A stretch of DNA of 64,000 bases from Bradyrhizobium australiense (GTDB lineage: Bacteria > Pseudomonadota > Alphaproteobacteria > Rhizobiales > Xanthobacteraceae), in assembly GCF_013114825.1 (NCBI RefSeq), contig NZ_JAAVLX010000002.1, positions 310,001 through 374,000 on the forward strand. The letters run 5' to 3'. Each line of letters starts with the position of its first letter. Within the stretch, counting starts at the first letter, position 1. The notes under the pieces were generated by a model. It saw nothing but the letters and a program-made list of their open reading frames with translations, did no database searches and was not told where the DNA came from. Shown here in pieces: positions 18,469 through 27,848 of this stretch. Both the position numbers and the translations under genes were made by a program.

Positions 18469-20448
18469 ATGATGCAAGAGCGGCCAGACCGGGTCGAGCG
18501 CAGGTTGGCGGCGATCTTAGTCGCCGACGTGGCTGGCTATTCGCGGCTCATGCACCAAGACGAAGAGGCCACGCATGCCAAACTGACTGCTCTCCTAATG
18601 GAGGCTGTCCACCCCGCAATTGCCGAACACGGCGGGCGCATCGTGAAGAATACCGGCGACGGGTTGTTGGCAGAGTTTCCAAGTGCAGTCGAAGCGGTTC
18701 GAGGGGCTGTACAGTGCCAGACCCGCGTTGGCGAACTGACAATCGGAGATGCTGAAGATAGGCGCATTGCTTTCCGTGTGGGCATCAATATTGGCGACGT
18801 AATCGTCGAGCCCCACGACATCTTTGGAGACGGAGTTAACATTGCGGCGCGGTTGGAGGGTATCGCAGAACCGGGCGGCATCTGCATCTCGGCTTCTGCC
18901 TACGATCAAGTCCAGGGCAAGGTCGGCGTTGAGTTCGCCGATCTAGGCGAGCAGAATCTCAAGAATATCGACCGCTCGGTGCGGGCCTATAGCGTGGTCA
19001 GGGATGGACCTGGCCCGGCCACCCAGACTGAACGCGCAAGACAAGGCGCGCTTTCAACGCCTCGTCGTTCTATGAATCGGATCCGAGCGCGTTTGACACC
19101 TGTCGGCGGCGCGCTTGCCTCAATTGCAGTCGTCGGTGCGGTGGCCGGTGGCCTCGTCGTCTTGAAGACGGTCCGCACTGACGTTTTGCGGGAAGGGCAA
19201 AAGACACAGAGAGAGGCAGCGGCCCGGCCCGATATCGCTCCCCGCTTGTCTCTTGTCGTCCTGCCCTTTGCGAACCTCAACAACGATCCGGAGCAGGACT
19301 ATTTCGCGGACGGTATTACGACTGACCTGACGACCGACCTCGCACAGATGCCCGGTGCATTCGTGATTGGGCGCGGGACGGCTTTTACCTACAAGAACAA
19401 GCAGGTCAATCTTAAGACGCTCGGCAAGGAGCTTGGCATTCGCTGGGCCATACAGGGCGCGGTGCAGCGGGCCGGAGGTCAAGTCCGTATGAATGTGTCA
19501 CTTTCCGACCTGTCGACTGGCCGAGACGTCTGGTCGGACCGCTTTGACGGTGATCGGACAAATCTTGCAGGCTTGCAGGAGCAGGTCACGGCGCGGCTCG
19601 CCCGCTCTCTCAACGTCGAACTCGTCCAGGCCGAAAGCCGGCGCAGCCAAATGGACCAGTCAACGAATCCAGATGCTGTGGATTTCAACATGCGCGGCTG
19701 GGCAAAGCTCTATGAGCCGCGGACCAAGGTAACAAACGCGCAGGCAAACAACTTGTTCGATAGCGCGCTGCGCCTCGATCCGGATAACATTGATGCGATG
19801 CTCGGGAAAGCGTTTTGCATAGCCAGTGGCGTGATAAACGGATGGTCAACGTCCGTGGTCGAGGACAAGAAGACGGCGATCAAACTAATTGATCAGGTTC
19901 TCGCAAAGCGCCCGGCGACCGCAAGCGCGCACATAGCCAAGGGAAGCATTTTGCAACACGGAAATCCCGAGGGAGCGCTACCTGAATACGATGCAGCTTT
20001 GGAAATCGACCCTAACTCGCCGGTCGCGTACGCATCAAAGGGAATCGGACTTCTCACGGCGGGACGCGCGCGCGAAGCGTTCTCCCCAGTTCAGATCGCT
20101 TTGCGCCTAAGCCCCAAAGATCCGGCCGCTGGCACTTGGCGCTTCTTCCTCTGTCATGCTCACGTGCATCTTCGCCAATATAACGAAGGCATTGAGGAAT
20201 GTAGGCGCTCGATCAATTTGAACAAATTGGACTGGTTTCCGTATGCGGATCTGATTTCAGCTTATGGAGCCACCGGCCAGTTGGAAATGGCCCAGCAAAT
20301 GTTGGCCGAATTGAACGCAATCCGGCCGGACTTCACGGTCCAGTGGTTCCAGCGAATAGGCTACGCACGTTCCAGCAATCCGCAGTTTCGTCGTGAGTAC
20401 GACGACATCGTCGAGGGACTCAGAAAAGCTGGCGTTCGCGAGCAATGA
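18469..20448 (+). CDS. Class III adenylate/guanylate cyclase with membrane helix and TPR domain
   Basis: A 659-residue protein. The N-terminal cyclase domain (about 8-170) has both metal aspartates (LVADVAGYSRLMH and NTGDGLLAEF) and FGDGVNIAARLEG with the transition-state Asn/Arg. One membrane helix follows (about 213-233, GGALASIAVVGAVAGGLVVL), then a FlgO-like domain opening LVVLPFANLNNDPEQDYFAD, then C-terminal tetratricopeptide repeats. The topology puts the cyclase inside and the repeats outside the inner membrane. This architecture is abundant in Bradyrhizobium. The ATG at 18469 (or 18472) fits the family; the earlier ATG at 18427 adds unlikely residues. No operon partners. Confidence 0.9.
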   Translation: MMQERPDRVERRLAAILVADVAGYSRLMHQDEEATHAKLTALLMEAVHPAIAEHGGRIVKNTGDGLLAEFPSAVEAVRGAVQCQTRVGELTIGDAEDRRIAFRVGINIGDVIVEPHDIFGDGVNIAARLEGIAEPGGICISASAYDQVQGKVGVEFADLGEQNLKNIDRSVRAYSVVRDGPGPATQTERARQGALSTPRRSMNRIRARLTPVGGALASIAVVGAVAGGLVVLKTVRTDVLREGQKTQREAAARPDIAPRLSLVVLPFANLNNDPEQDYFADGITTDLTTDLAQMPGAFVIGRGTAFTYKNKQVNLKTLGKELGIRWAIQGAVQRAGGQVRMNVSLSDLSTGRDVWSDRFDGDRTNLAGLQEQVTARLARSLNVELVQAESRRSQMDQSTNPDAVDFNMRGWAKLYEPRTKVTNAQANNLFDSALRLDPDNIDAMLGKAFCIASGVINGWSTSVVEDKKTAIKLIDQVLAKRPATASAHIAKGSILQHGNPEGALPEYDAALEIDPNSPVAYASKGIGLLTAGRAREAFSPVQIALRLSPKDPAAGTWRFFLCHAHVHLRQYNEGIEECRRSINLNKLDWFPYADLISAYGATGQLEMAQQMLAELNAIRPDFTVQWFQRIGYARSSNPQFRREYDDIVEGLRKAGVREQ

Positions 20449-20662
20449 GGCGACAAGAAGATGGCTGAAACTTCATTGCGCAAATAAAGGACCTTTGCGC
20501 CGGAATGGTGCTTGCAGCGGGGGAGCCGAGTGGCAGCGCGGTTGGCTGCGCAGAGGAGCCAATGGGATGTCTCCTCATGGCCCCAAAAGCGAATGCATTA
20601 ATGTTGGCTGACAATCGCCTTCGGAGAGTAAAGCGGACCTGACCTAGTTAGGAGTTCATGCC

Positions 20663-21368
20663 TTAGTAGCGGCGGCCGCCGACGGCGAACGATGAGGCGC
20701 CGGGTAGCGAATTGATCTCGCTGTCGATCCGGCCCGACTGCTGGACGTAGCCGACCCCAAGCGACAGGCTGAGGTTCGACGTCGCCTGGAATTCGACGCC
20801 GGCATTCACGCTGGAGATCGGCAGCGTGCCGGATTTGGAGTCGAACGGCGCGAACGGGCCACCGATGCCGGTATTGTATTTCAGCGTATCGAAGCCGGCA
20901 TAGAAGGTGACGGGCAAGCCGCTATTCTTGAGGCTGTAGCCGAACTGCACGCCCTCACTATAGAGCGAGCCGAAACCGCCGAACGCATTCTGGCTGATGC
21001 CGTTGAAACCCAAATTGCTACGCTGACTGCCGACAACCGTTCGAAAAATTGTAGCGTGCATAGGAAGAGCCGTTTCCGACGTCGCGGAAGTCGAAACTCG
21101 GAAAGCTCCCGTAAGCGTTCGGGCTCTCGCCCCCATCGCCGCTAAAACCCATCGGCCAGCCGGGAATCCAGTAATTCACCGGCGAGGCCTGGGCGTGGGC
21201 CGCTCGCGCGCCCAGGCACAGCATCACCGCGACCAATGCGAAACTTAATCTGCCTGAGAACATCGACATCCGCGCGACCACCACCTGCGCCGCGATTATA
21301 CGCATCGCAGATCGGAACGCCAGAGCGGAGCGATGGCGCGGTTCCATCAGTTCGCGCCATCGCTTCAA
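20663..21368 (-). pseudogene. Outer-membrane beta-barrel protein gene with one-base frameshift
   Basis: The minus strand encodes a signal peptide (MSMFSGRLSFALVAVMLCLG, cleavage near AAHAQ) followed by SPVNYWIPGWPMGFSGDGG and DVGNGSSYARYNF, then the frame breaks. The next frame continues RTVVGSQRSNLGFNGISQNA, then alternating strands ending with an aromatic C-terminus (AVGGRRY). Removing one A from the run of five at 21045-21049 joins the two parts in a single frame. The product is a small porin-like barrel with strands typical of outer-membrane proteins. Either a sequencing slip, a true mutation, or a phase-variable tract. Confidence 0.75.
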
Positions 21369-21432
21369 GAATCGCAGGCCGCCTTGTTGGAGTCCAATTC
21401 GCCGGAATCAGACTGCAACCTCTGACGCGTCG

Positions 21433-22053
21433 TTATGCCGCCTTGGTCAGCTTGGCCTCCATCGGCAGGCCCTCTTCGATCGGCAGCGACGGATCGCGCG
21501 ACCATTCGTTCCAGGAGCCGAAATACATCCGCACATCCTTCGCGCCGGCGTTCTTCAGCGCAAGGAAGGTGTTCGAAGCGCGCGCGCCCTTGAAGCAGTA
21601 GAGATTGACCGGCGTGCTCTGGGTAATGCCGACGGTGGCGCATTCCGCCAGGATCTCGTTCTTGGATTTGAAGCGCGGCCCTTCCGCAGTCGGCTTCATC
21701 ATCCGGTACCATTCGAGCCAGACGGCGCCGGGGATGCGTCCCTTGCGCGGGCAGAAGTCTTTGCCGTACGGCGACGAGCTCTCGCCAATCCACTCGTCGA
21801 TGTCGCGCACATCGAGCAAGGCGATACCGGGCTCGCCAACGGCGGCAAGCATGGTCTTGGCATCGATCAGGATGTCGCCCGCTTCAGGCAGAACCGAAAA
21901 CGACGTGCTCACTGGCGACGGCACGTCTTTGGTCACCGGCAGGCCGGCCGCCACCCAGGCATCGTAACCGCCATGCAGCACCTTGACCTTGGGATAGCCG
22001 AGCATGGTGAGCAGGTAATAGCCGCGGCAGGACTGCCCGAAGCCGGAATTCAT
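21433..22053 (-). pseudogene. Rhodanese-type sulfurtransferase, N-terminal part missing
   Basis: 206 residues remain. MNSGFGQSCRGYYLLTMLGY followed by VLHGGYDAWVAAGLPV is the last third of a first rhodanese domain; the second domain follows (LLDVRDIDEWIGESSSPYGK) with its active-site loop at NLYCFKGARASNT. Two-domain sulfurtransferases are normally about 280-290 residues, and the in-frame sequence upstream (IYEQS) meets a stop at once, so about 80 residues are absent. The break coincides with the 5' end of the TetR gene at 22067. A shortened protein could still be made from the ATG at 22051-22053. Confidence 0.7.
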
Positions 22054-22066
22054 CGACTGCTCGTAA

Positions 22067-22738
22067 ATCTACATCCGCAACCTCGCGCCCTACATCGTCG
22101 ACGAGCCGCCGGGAGCGTCGGCCGCAGGCGATAAGGAATCCGCGCGAGGACGCCTGCTCAGCGCGGCGACGCATCTGTTCTGCAAGAACGGCATCAACGC
22201 CACCGGGATCGACGCGATCATCGACGAAGCCGGCACCGCGAAGACCACGCTCTACAAACTGTTCGGATCGAAAACCAATCTCGTCAACGCCGTGCTGGAA
22301 AGCGAAGGCAAGGCCTGGCGCGAATGGTTCATCGGCGCGATGGAGGATGGCGGTGGCGATGCGCAGGCGAAGCTGAAGCGGATTTTTCCGGCGCTGAGGC
22401 GCTGGTTTGCGGAGGAGCGCTTCTACGGCTGCCCCTTCATCAACGCGGTCGCCGAGCACGACAAGGATGCCAAGCAGTTCCGCGACATCGCGCTGCGCCA
22501 CAAGAAGGTGGTGCTGGCGCACATCGAAAGGCTCGTCGCTGAAATGGGTGCCGCCGAGCCGCAGGTGCTCGCCCACCAGCTCGCGCTGTTGATCGACGGC
22601 GCCATCATCGCCGCCATGGTCTCGCGCGATCCCGGCGTCGCCGACACCGCAGGTCTTGCCGCGGGTAATCTGTTCGGGCCTGCCAAAGTGAAGAAGACGA
22701 AAAGAGCCGGTAACCCTGCGGAGCTAGTCGCTGTCTAA
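22067..22738 (+). pseudogene. TetR-family regulator lacking a start codon
   Basis: The frame opens after a TAA at 22064 and reads IYIRNLAPYIVDEPPGASAA, then a full TetR helix-turn-helix (LLSAATHLFCKNGINATGID, TTLYKLFGSKTNLVNAVL) and a C-terminal ligand domain with FYGCPFINAVAEHD. No ATG, GTG or TTG occurs before the helix-turn-helix; the first is GTG at 22292, after it. The DNA-binding part is thus encoded but has no normal start. The gene is head to head with the truncated sulfurtransferase, so one deletion probably removed both 5' ends. Translation from a rare start codon cannot be excluded. Confidence 0.65.
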
Positions 22739-22741
22739 GAG

Positions 22742-23536
22742 CTACAGGGACGCGGAAGCCGTGACAGTCAGGCCGTGCGCGAGGACAACTCCGCCGGCAA
22801 TAATCAGACCAATGCCCGCGGCGCGGCTGAGCCATTGGCTGCCCGGCAGCAGTCTTTCGAAGGCGACATAGATCGCCACCGCGGCGATCCACACCAGGTT
22901 CATCACGCCGGCAACGAACAGCAGCGCCATCAGAAACCAGCAACAGCCGACGCAGTAGCTGCCGTGCCGAAAACCCATGCGCAGCGCGCCCATGACGCCC
23001 GGTTGCCAATAGCGGCTCAGGAACAATACCGGATTCTGGCAGTAGTGGAGGCAGGCGCGCTTGATCGGCGAGAGCTGATAGAGCCCCGCGGCAAGCAGGA
23101 TGGTCCCAGCGAGCATGGTGCTGGTGCTCGCCATCATGCTGGACAGCAGTCCGGCCTGTTCAAGTGCCCACTGCACCGCGACCGCGACCAGGCTAAAGCC
23201 GGCCCATATCAAGAGATAGCCGGCGAGAAAGAGCCAGCTTGAGATGATGGGATTGTCCGTCGCACGCCTGCGTTTGATCGCCGTAAACAACAGCACCATT
23301 GGCGCCGCGCTCGGCACCATCATTGCGATCATCATCACCCACCACATCGCGAACATCAGCGCGGCCTGCGAGGGCGACCATGGCTCGGGGTCCATGGGCA
23401 TGTCGGCCATGCTCATGTCGATGCCGGCGCCCGCGACCAGATAGCCCCAGGCGAAGGCGACCACGGCAGCCACGCTGAATGCCACGATCAGACGATCGTG
23501 GCGCAAGGTCTGTTCAAGCGCAGAGGTCCCGGACAT
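22742..23536 (-). CDS. DUF2182 integral membrane protein
   Basis: A 264-residue protein with about seven hydrophobic helices and a methionine/histidine/cysteine-rich character: DMSMADMPMDPEPWSPSQ in the first loop, MWWVMMIAMMVPSAAPMVLL, CLHYCQNP and GSYCVGCCW. This matches DUF2182, described as predicted metal-binding membrane proteins. The ATG at 23534-23536 has GGAGG 8 bases upstream and is preferred over a TTG at 23584. It lies 55 bases after the DUF1326 gene; the two commonly occur together, suggesting a joint membrane/cytosol function, perhaps metal-linked, which is an inference. Confidence 0.85.
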   Translation of the reverse strand: MSGTSALEQTLRHDRLIVAFSVAAVVAFAWGYLVAGAGIDMSMADMPMDPEPWSPSQAALMFAMWWVMMIAMMVPSAAPMVLLFTAIKRRRATDNPIISSWLFLAGYLLIWAGFSLVAVAVQWALEQAGLLSSMMASTSTMLAGTILLAAGLYQLSPIKRACLHYCQNPVLFLSRYWQPGVMGALRMGFRHGSYCVGCCWFLMALLFVAGVMNLVWIAAVAIYVAFERLLPGSQWLSRAAGIGLIIAGGVVLAHGLTVTASASL

Positions 23537-23591
23537 GGACTTAACCTCCGCCACCGAAACGGCACGTCGAAATGCCGTCTCCAATCCCGCA

Positions 23592-24224
23592 TCAGGCCGC
23601 GACGCCCTCCGGCGTCTGGACGACGTTCGCCAGCGAGCTGTGCGATCCCGTGGTGTCGAACTCGATCGCGCCGGTCGAGCGGATGTTGGCCGAGGCGACC
23701 TCGGCAGCCCGGTGTTCGAAGCCCTCGGGCATCACGACCTGAATGCGATGAGGCTCTCCGGTCACCGGATTCTTGATCGGCTCGACCTCGGTCTCGAGCA
23801 CGCCCTTCGCCACGACGCGCGCCACGCGTCCATCCTTGTCGAATGAAAACTCGATGGGCACAAACAACGGCTCATGCATCTTGGTTACGATCAGGCTCAG
23901 AATCTGGAACAGCGTGCCTTCGGCGGAGTTCTGGCCCGACATGATCTTGAAAAGCGCGTCGCGTTGTTCAGGCGTCGCCCGCTCGTCGATGATCGGCTGC
24001 AGCTGGCCGTTGCCCTCATGCAGCGCGCCAGGGAAATGGACGGTGGCCGCGAAGACGAGGCCATCGAGATTTGTTTTCTCGAAGTGCCCTTTAGTGATCC
24101 TCATGCCGACCAGGCCCTTGCAATAGCCCTGGGTCGGCCGCGCGTTGAAATCGCACGGACAGCCAAACGCGCAATTGCAGTTCTTGATCCATTCGCCTTC
24201 GAGACGCCAGTCAGATGTAGCCAT
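23592..24224 (-). CDS. DUF1326 protein
   Basis: A 210-residue protein opening MATSDWRLEGEWIKNCNCAF then GCPCDFNARPTQGYCKGL. The CNCxxGCPCDF motif near residues 17-25 is the DUF1326 signature and looks suited to binding a metal or forming disulfides, though the function is unknown. There is no signal peptide. The ATG at 24222-24224 has GGAGGT upstream. Probably cotranscribed with the DUF2182 gene downstream. Confidence 0.88.
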   Translation of the reverse strand: MATSDWRLEGEWIKNCNCAFGCPCDFNARPTQGYCKGLVGMRITKGHFEKTNLDGLVFAATVHFPGALHEGNGQLQPIIDERATPEQRDALFKIMSGQNSAEGTLFQILSLIVTKMHEPLFVPIEFSFDKDGRVARVVAKGVLETEVEPIKNPVTGEPHRIQVVMPEGFEHRAAEVASANIRSTGAIEFDTTGSHSSLANVVQTPEGVAA

Positions 24225-24412
24225 CGCACACACCTCCGATTTGCGTTGTCGATCGGACTGCAGCCGCTTCAATTGCTCCTTGGGCGTCGAATGCTCGATC
24301 AATGCGAGCGGGACCAGATCGCGGTCAAAAGCAATCGCCACGATTGGCGTCTTGCGACGTGCTGTCCTAGCGAGATGAGCTTACTCCGTTTGTCCCTCAA
24401 GGGACAGCGATC

Positions 24413-24496
24413 GTAGAGTGGGCGAAGCGTGCCCACCATAACATTGTAGCGGGACGGCATAGATGGTGGGCACGGCGCTAACGCGCCTTTGCCCAC
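24413..24496. repeat. Palindromic repeat, GGGC-AAAG/GCCCAC family, overlapping a gene end
   Basis: Arms GTGGGCGAAGCGTGCCCACC and GGTGGGCACGGCGCTAACGC then TTTGCCCAC form an extended dyad. A related element lies at 47375-47503. The repeat supplies the last seven codons and stop of the methyltransferase-DUF559 gene (stop at 24478). Confidence 0.75.
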
Positions 24497-25683
24497 CCGA
24501 CCATTTTTTCCAGCCGATCGAGTTCCGCCGCCAGATCGCCCTCGACATCGGCAACCCGCATCTCGATCACGCGGTAATCCCGCGCCTCCAGCCACGCCTT
24601 CCGCCCAGCGCGGTCGGCGACGATTGTGTCCGACTCGTTCGGGTTGACCAGTTCGATCGCGAGCCGATGCACGAAGGAAACGAAATCAGGGATGTGACGC
24701 CCGACCGGGGTCTGGCGCTTGAACTGGCCGGCGAAGCGGCGGTCGCGGGTCAGCGCCTGCCACAGGATGCGCTCGGCGTCGGTCGGGTTGCGCCGGAGCA
24801 GCCGGGCCAGCCCGCGCACGGTCGAGCTGTCGCCGGGAACCGCCGGCCCCTGTCCGTGCTCGGCCAATAACGCGCGGAGCCTGGTGGCCTGTTCGCCGTC
24901 GAGCACGCCGCCCTTGGCCGGGCCCTTGCGGCCTTCCGCGATCGCCATCACCACCCCGTGCAGGGTGTGCATGTCCTGCTTGGTCGGGTCCATCCGGGTG
25001 AAGATGTTGCGCAGGTTTACCAGCATCGTCTCCCGCTTTTCCCGCGGGCGGAGGAATTCGACCTTGTCGAGTTCCCGGACCAGATTGTCGAAGAAGGCCT
25101 GCATCTGATGTTGCGAAGCCGGCTCGGACCGCTCCGGCATCGCGAACGGCAAGGCGCCCCCGGTCGACAGCTTGAACCACTCGTAGCCGATCAAGAGTAC
25201 CGCCTGCGCCAGATTGAGGGAGGCGAAGCCGGGGTTGACCGGAAAGGTGATGATCCGGTTGGCGAGCGCCACCTCCTCGTTCTGGAGTCCGTAACGCTCG
25301 CGGCCGAACAGGATGCCGGCCCCGCCGCCGCCTCCGACATGGGCCACAAGCTCGGCTGCCGCTTGTTCCGGCGCGACCACCGGCTTGGCCTGGTCATGGG
25401 CGCGGGCGGTAGTGGCGAACAACAGCGTCAGATCGGCTACCGCCTGCTCGACGGTGTCGAACAGTTCGGCCTGTTCCAGAATCTGGTCCGCGCCGGCCGC
25501 CGAGCGCTGCGCCGCGATGTTCGGCCAGCCGTCGCGCGGATTGACGATCCGCAGACGCGACAGCGCGAAATTGCCCATCGCGCGCGCGGCCATGCCGATG
25601 TTCTCGCCGAGCTGCGGCTCGACGAGGATCACAATTGGTCCGGCTAAGTCCAAACCAGTCTTGGTTTTATCGGTGCCGGACAT
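24478..25683 (-). CDS. TrmJ-like SpoU methyltransferase fused to DUF559
   Basis: A 401-residue protein. Residues ~15-170 are a SPOUT RNA methyltransferase of the TrmJ group (PIVILVEPQLGENIGMAARA, FGRERYGLQNEEVALANRII, FASLNLAQAVLLIGYEW), expected to 2'-O-methylate position 32 of tRNA. TrmJ proteins normally end near residue 250-280. Here a ~110-residue DUF559 domain follows (GLARLLRRNPTDAERILWQA, then RFAGQFKRQTPVGRHIPDFV), related to the Vsr/restriction nuclease fold. The last seven residues are encoded by a palindromic repeat. The ATG at 25681-25683 is the family start; upstream frame is not protein-like. Confidence 0.88.
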   Translation of the reverse strand: MSGTDKTKTGLDLAGPIVILVEPQLGENIGMAARAMGNFALSRLRIVNPRDGWPNIAAQRSAAGADQILEQAELFDTVEQAVADLTLLFATTARAHDQAKPVVAPEQAAAELVAHVGGGGGAGILFGRERYGLQNEEVALANRIITFPVNPGFASLNLAQAVLLIGYEWFKLSTGGALPFAMPERSEPASQHQMQAFFDNLVRELDKVEFLRPREKRETMLVNLRNIFTRMDPTKQDMHTLHGVVMAIAEGRKGPAKGGVLDGEQATRLRALLAEHGQGPAVPGDSSTVRGLARLLRRNPTDAERILWQALTRDRRFAGQFKRQTPVGRHIPDFVSFVHRLAIELVNPNESDTIVADRAGRKAWLEARDYRVIEMRVADVEGDLAAELDRLEKMVGWAKAR

Positions 25684-25992
25684 TCTCCACTTCACTTTCT
25701 GATTCGACTTCCGAAGTTGATTCAACTTCTGAACATTTGAATCCGCGCGCGATGCGCGCACGATTCACACTCTCATGTTTGCCCGTTTTAGAAAGGCGGC
25801 CGGAATTCCCGAGCCTGGGAATCGGGTTAGTAGCGTTTTCGCTAGTTCGCTCAAAGCCTCAATTGGGCCTCGTCTGGAACGTCGCTTGCGCGCATTAGAC
25901 TTTCGGATAGGCTAACAATCACAAACAAAGCGAAGCTGCAAACCAGCCCCAAAGCCGAGTTCAACGGCGAGGGAATCCAGGAGAGACGTCCG
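25684..25992. other. Divergent intergenic region
   Basis: About 309 bases, locally less GC-rich than the flanking genes, between the methyltransferase and hydrolase starts. It includes short repeated TTC-AACTT motifs (GACTTCCGAAGTTGATTCAA) near 25707-25726. I see no gene and no promoter boxes I would assign with confidence. Confidence 0.5.
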
Positions 25993-27720
25993 ATGCGCGG
26001 CAGGTGGTCGTTGGCGATTCTGGGCGTGATCCTGATCCTGGCGGGCGGTCTGCTCGCCCACTTCACCCAGACGGCGGGCGGCATCCGGATCGAGGATGTC
26101 AGGTTCAAGGGCGCCAAGGGCAACACCATGAGCGCCCTGCTCTACACCCCGCCCAGCGCCACGCCACAGATCCCAGCCCCCGGCATTCTCGCGGTCCACG
26201 GCTACATCAATTCGCGCGAAACCCAGGACGGCTTTGCGATCGAATTCGCCCGCCGCGGCTATGTGGTCCTGGCGCTGGACCAGACCGGTCATGGTTATAG
26301 CGACCCGCCCGCCTTTGCCAACGGGTTCGGCGGCCCCGACGGGCTCGCTTACCTGCGCAGCCTCGAATTCGTCGACAAGACCAATATCGGCCTTGAGGGC
26401 CACTCGATGGGCGGCTGGACGGTGCTGGCAGCGGCCACCGCTGCGCCCAACGACTACAAGTCGATGGTGCTGGAGGGGTCGTCGACCGGCAAGCCGTTCG
26501 CCGCCGAAGGCACGCCAAGCTGGCCGCGCAATGTCGCGCTGGTGTTCGCCAAATATGAGGAGTTCTCCACCCTGATGTGGGGCATCGATAAGGCCCGCGA
26601 CGTCACCCAGAGCCCGAAGCTATGGGCGATGTTTGGCACCCAAGGCCCTGTGGAACCGGGCAAAGTCTATGGCGACGTCACACAAGGAACGGCGCGCGTG
26701 CTCCATACCCCCGCCATCACCCATCCGGCCGAACACATTTCCCATGAGGCCATCGGCTACAGCCTCGACTGGTTCGCCAAAACGCTACAGGGCGGCACAC
26801 CGCGCCCGGTCGACGACCAGATCTGGTTCCGCAAGGAGATCGGCACGCTGGTCGCGTTGATCGGCTTCGTGGCGCTCTTGATCGGCGCCTTCGACGCGCT
26901 CCTGGAAGCCCCGATGTATTCCCGCCTGCGGCTGCCAGAAATAGCCGATGGCACCATGCCGGAGCATACCGCGGCGAGCGGCCGCCGCTGGACCGCGGCC
27001 TTCATCCTGTCGGCCTTCATCCCCGCACTGACCTATTATCCGGCGTTCGCGCTGGGCGCGACCTTCGTAAAACCGTCCGCCTTGCTGCCGCAGGGCATCA
27101 CCAACCAGATCCTGGTCTGGGCCGCCACCAACGGCCTGATCGCGCTGGCGCTGATGCGCTTCGCGCCCAAACGCGCCAGCCGGCCGGGCGTCGTCCTCCA
27201 GTCGGTCGTGATCGCCATCGCCTCGGTAGCAATCGGCTATGCAGCGCTCTGGCTCGCCGACCTCGCCTTCAAGATCGACTTCCGCTTCTGGACGGTCGCG
27301 GTGAAATTGATGAGCGCGAAGCAGTTTTTGATCTTCCTGATCTATGTGGTCCCGTTCACGGCGTTTTTCGTGATCGCGCTGCATGTCCTGCACCGCAATT
27401 TCTCGACCATGGCCGCCGGCCGGGCCGCGCTCTATTTGACCAATATCCTCGCCCTGACGCTCGGCTTCATCGTGCTCGTGGGCGGGCAATACGCCGTGCT
27501 CTGGCTCACCGGAAAGCTGTTCAACCCGCTGCCCGATCCCGGCTTCGTGCCGCTCTCGACCATCGTCGCCATCCAGTTCGTGCCGCTCTTGGCGATCTGC
27601 GCCGTAATCGCGACCTTCACCTGGCGACGGACCGGCTCAAGCCTGCCGGGCGCCCTGATCTGCGGACTGTTCGTGACCTGGTACGTGGTGGCGGGCACGG
27701 CCACGCAGGCGGCGGTTTGA
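25993..27720 (+). CDS. Alpha/beta hydrolase with C-terminal multi-helix membrane domain
   Basis: A 575-residue protein. One N-terminal hydrophobic helix (residues 6-24), then an alpha/beta-hydrolase domain (about 40-265) with the nucleophile elbow GHSMGG (Ser138), an oxyanion-type AVHGYINSRET loop and a late histidine at HPAEHISHEA. From about residue 280 onward there are seven or so membrane helices with no catalytic motif. The hydrolase is therefore tethered to, probably outside, the inner membrane. Substrate unknown. SD-like AGGAGA is at 25979-25984, before the ATG. Confidence 0.8.
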   Translation: MRGRWSLAILGVILILAGGLLAHFTQTAGGIRIEDVRFKGAKGNTMSALLYTPPSATPQIPAPGILAVHGYINSRETQDGFAIEFARRGYVVLALDQTGHGYSDPPAFANGFGGPDGLAYLRSLEFVDKTNIGLEGHSMGGWTVLAAATAAPNDYKSMVLEGSSTGKPFAAEGTPSWPRNVALVFAKYEEFSTLMWGIDKARDVTQSPKLWAMFGTQGPVEPGKVYGDVTQGTARVLHTPAITHPAEHISHEAIGYSLDWFAKTLQGGTPRPVDDQIWFRKEIGTLVALIGFVALLIGAFDALLEAPMYSRLRLPEIADGTMPEHTAASGRRWTAAFILSAFIPALTYYPAFALGATFVKPSALLPQGITNQILVWAATNGLIALALMRFAPKRASRPGVVLQSVVIAIASVAIGYAALWLADLAFKIDFRFWTVAVKLMSAKQFLIFLIYVVPFTAFFVIALHVLHRNFSTMAAGRAALYLTNILALTLGFIVLVGGQYAVLWLTGKLFNPLPDPGFVPLSTIVAIQFVPLLAICAVIATFTWRRTGSSLPGALICGLFVTWYVVAGTATQAAV

Positions 27721-27848
27721 TCCAAAAGATCGGCTGAAACTGCATAGCGGCTTGGCTTTCGCCCGCCGGTTTGCAGTGCTATAGGCCGCCTATAATCATC
27801 CCACCCCGCCCGAAATGCGCGGTTTTCCGAGAAAAGGCCCCTTCCGTC

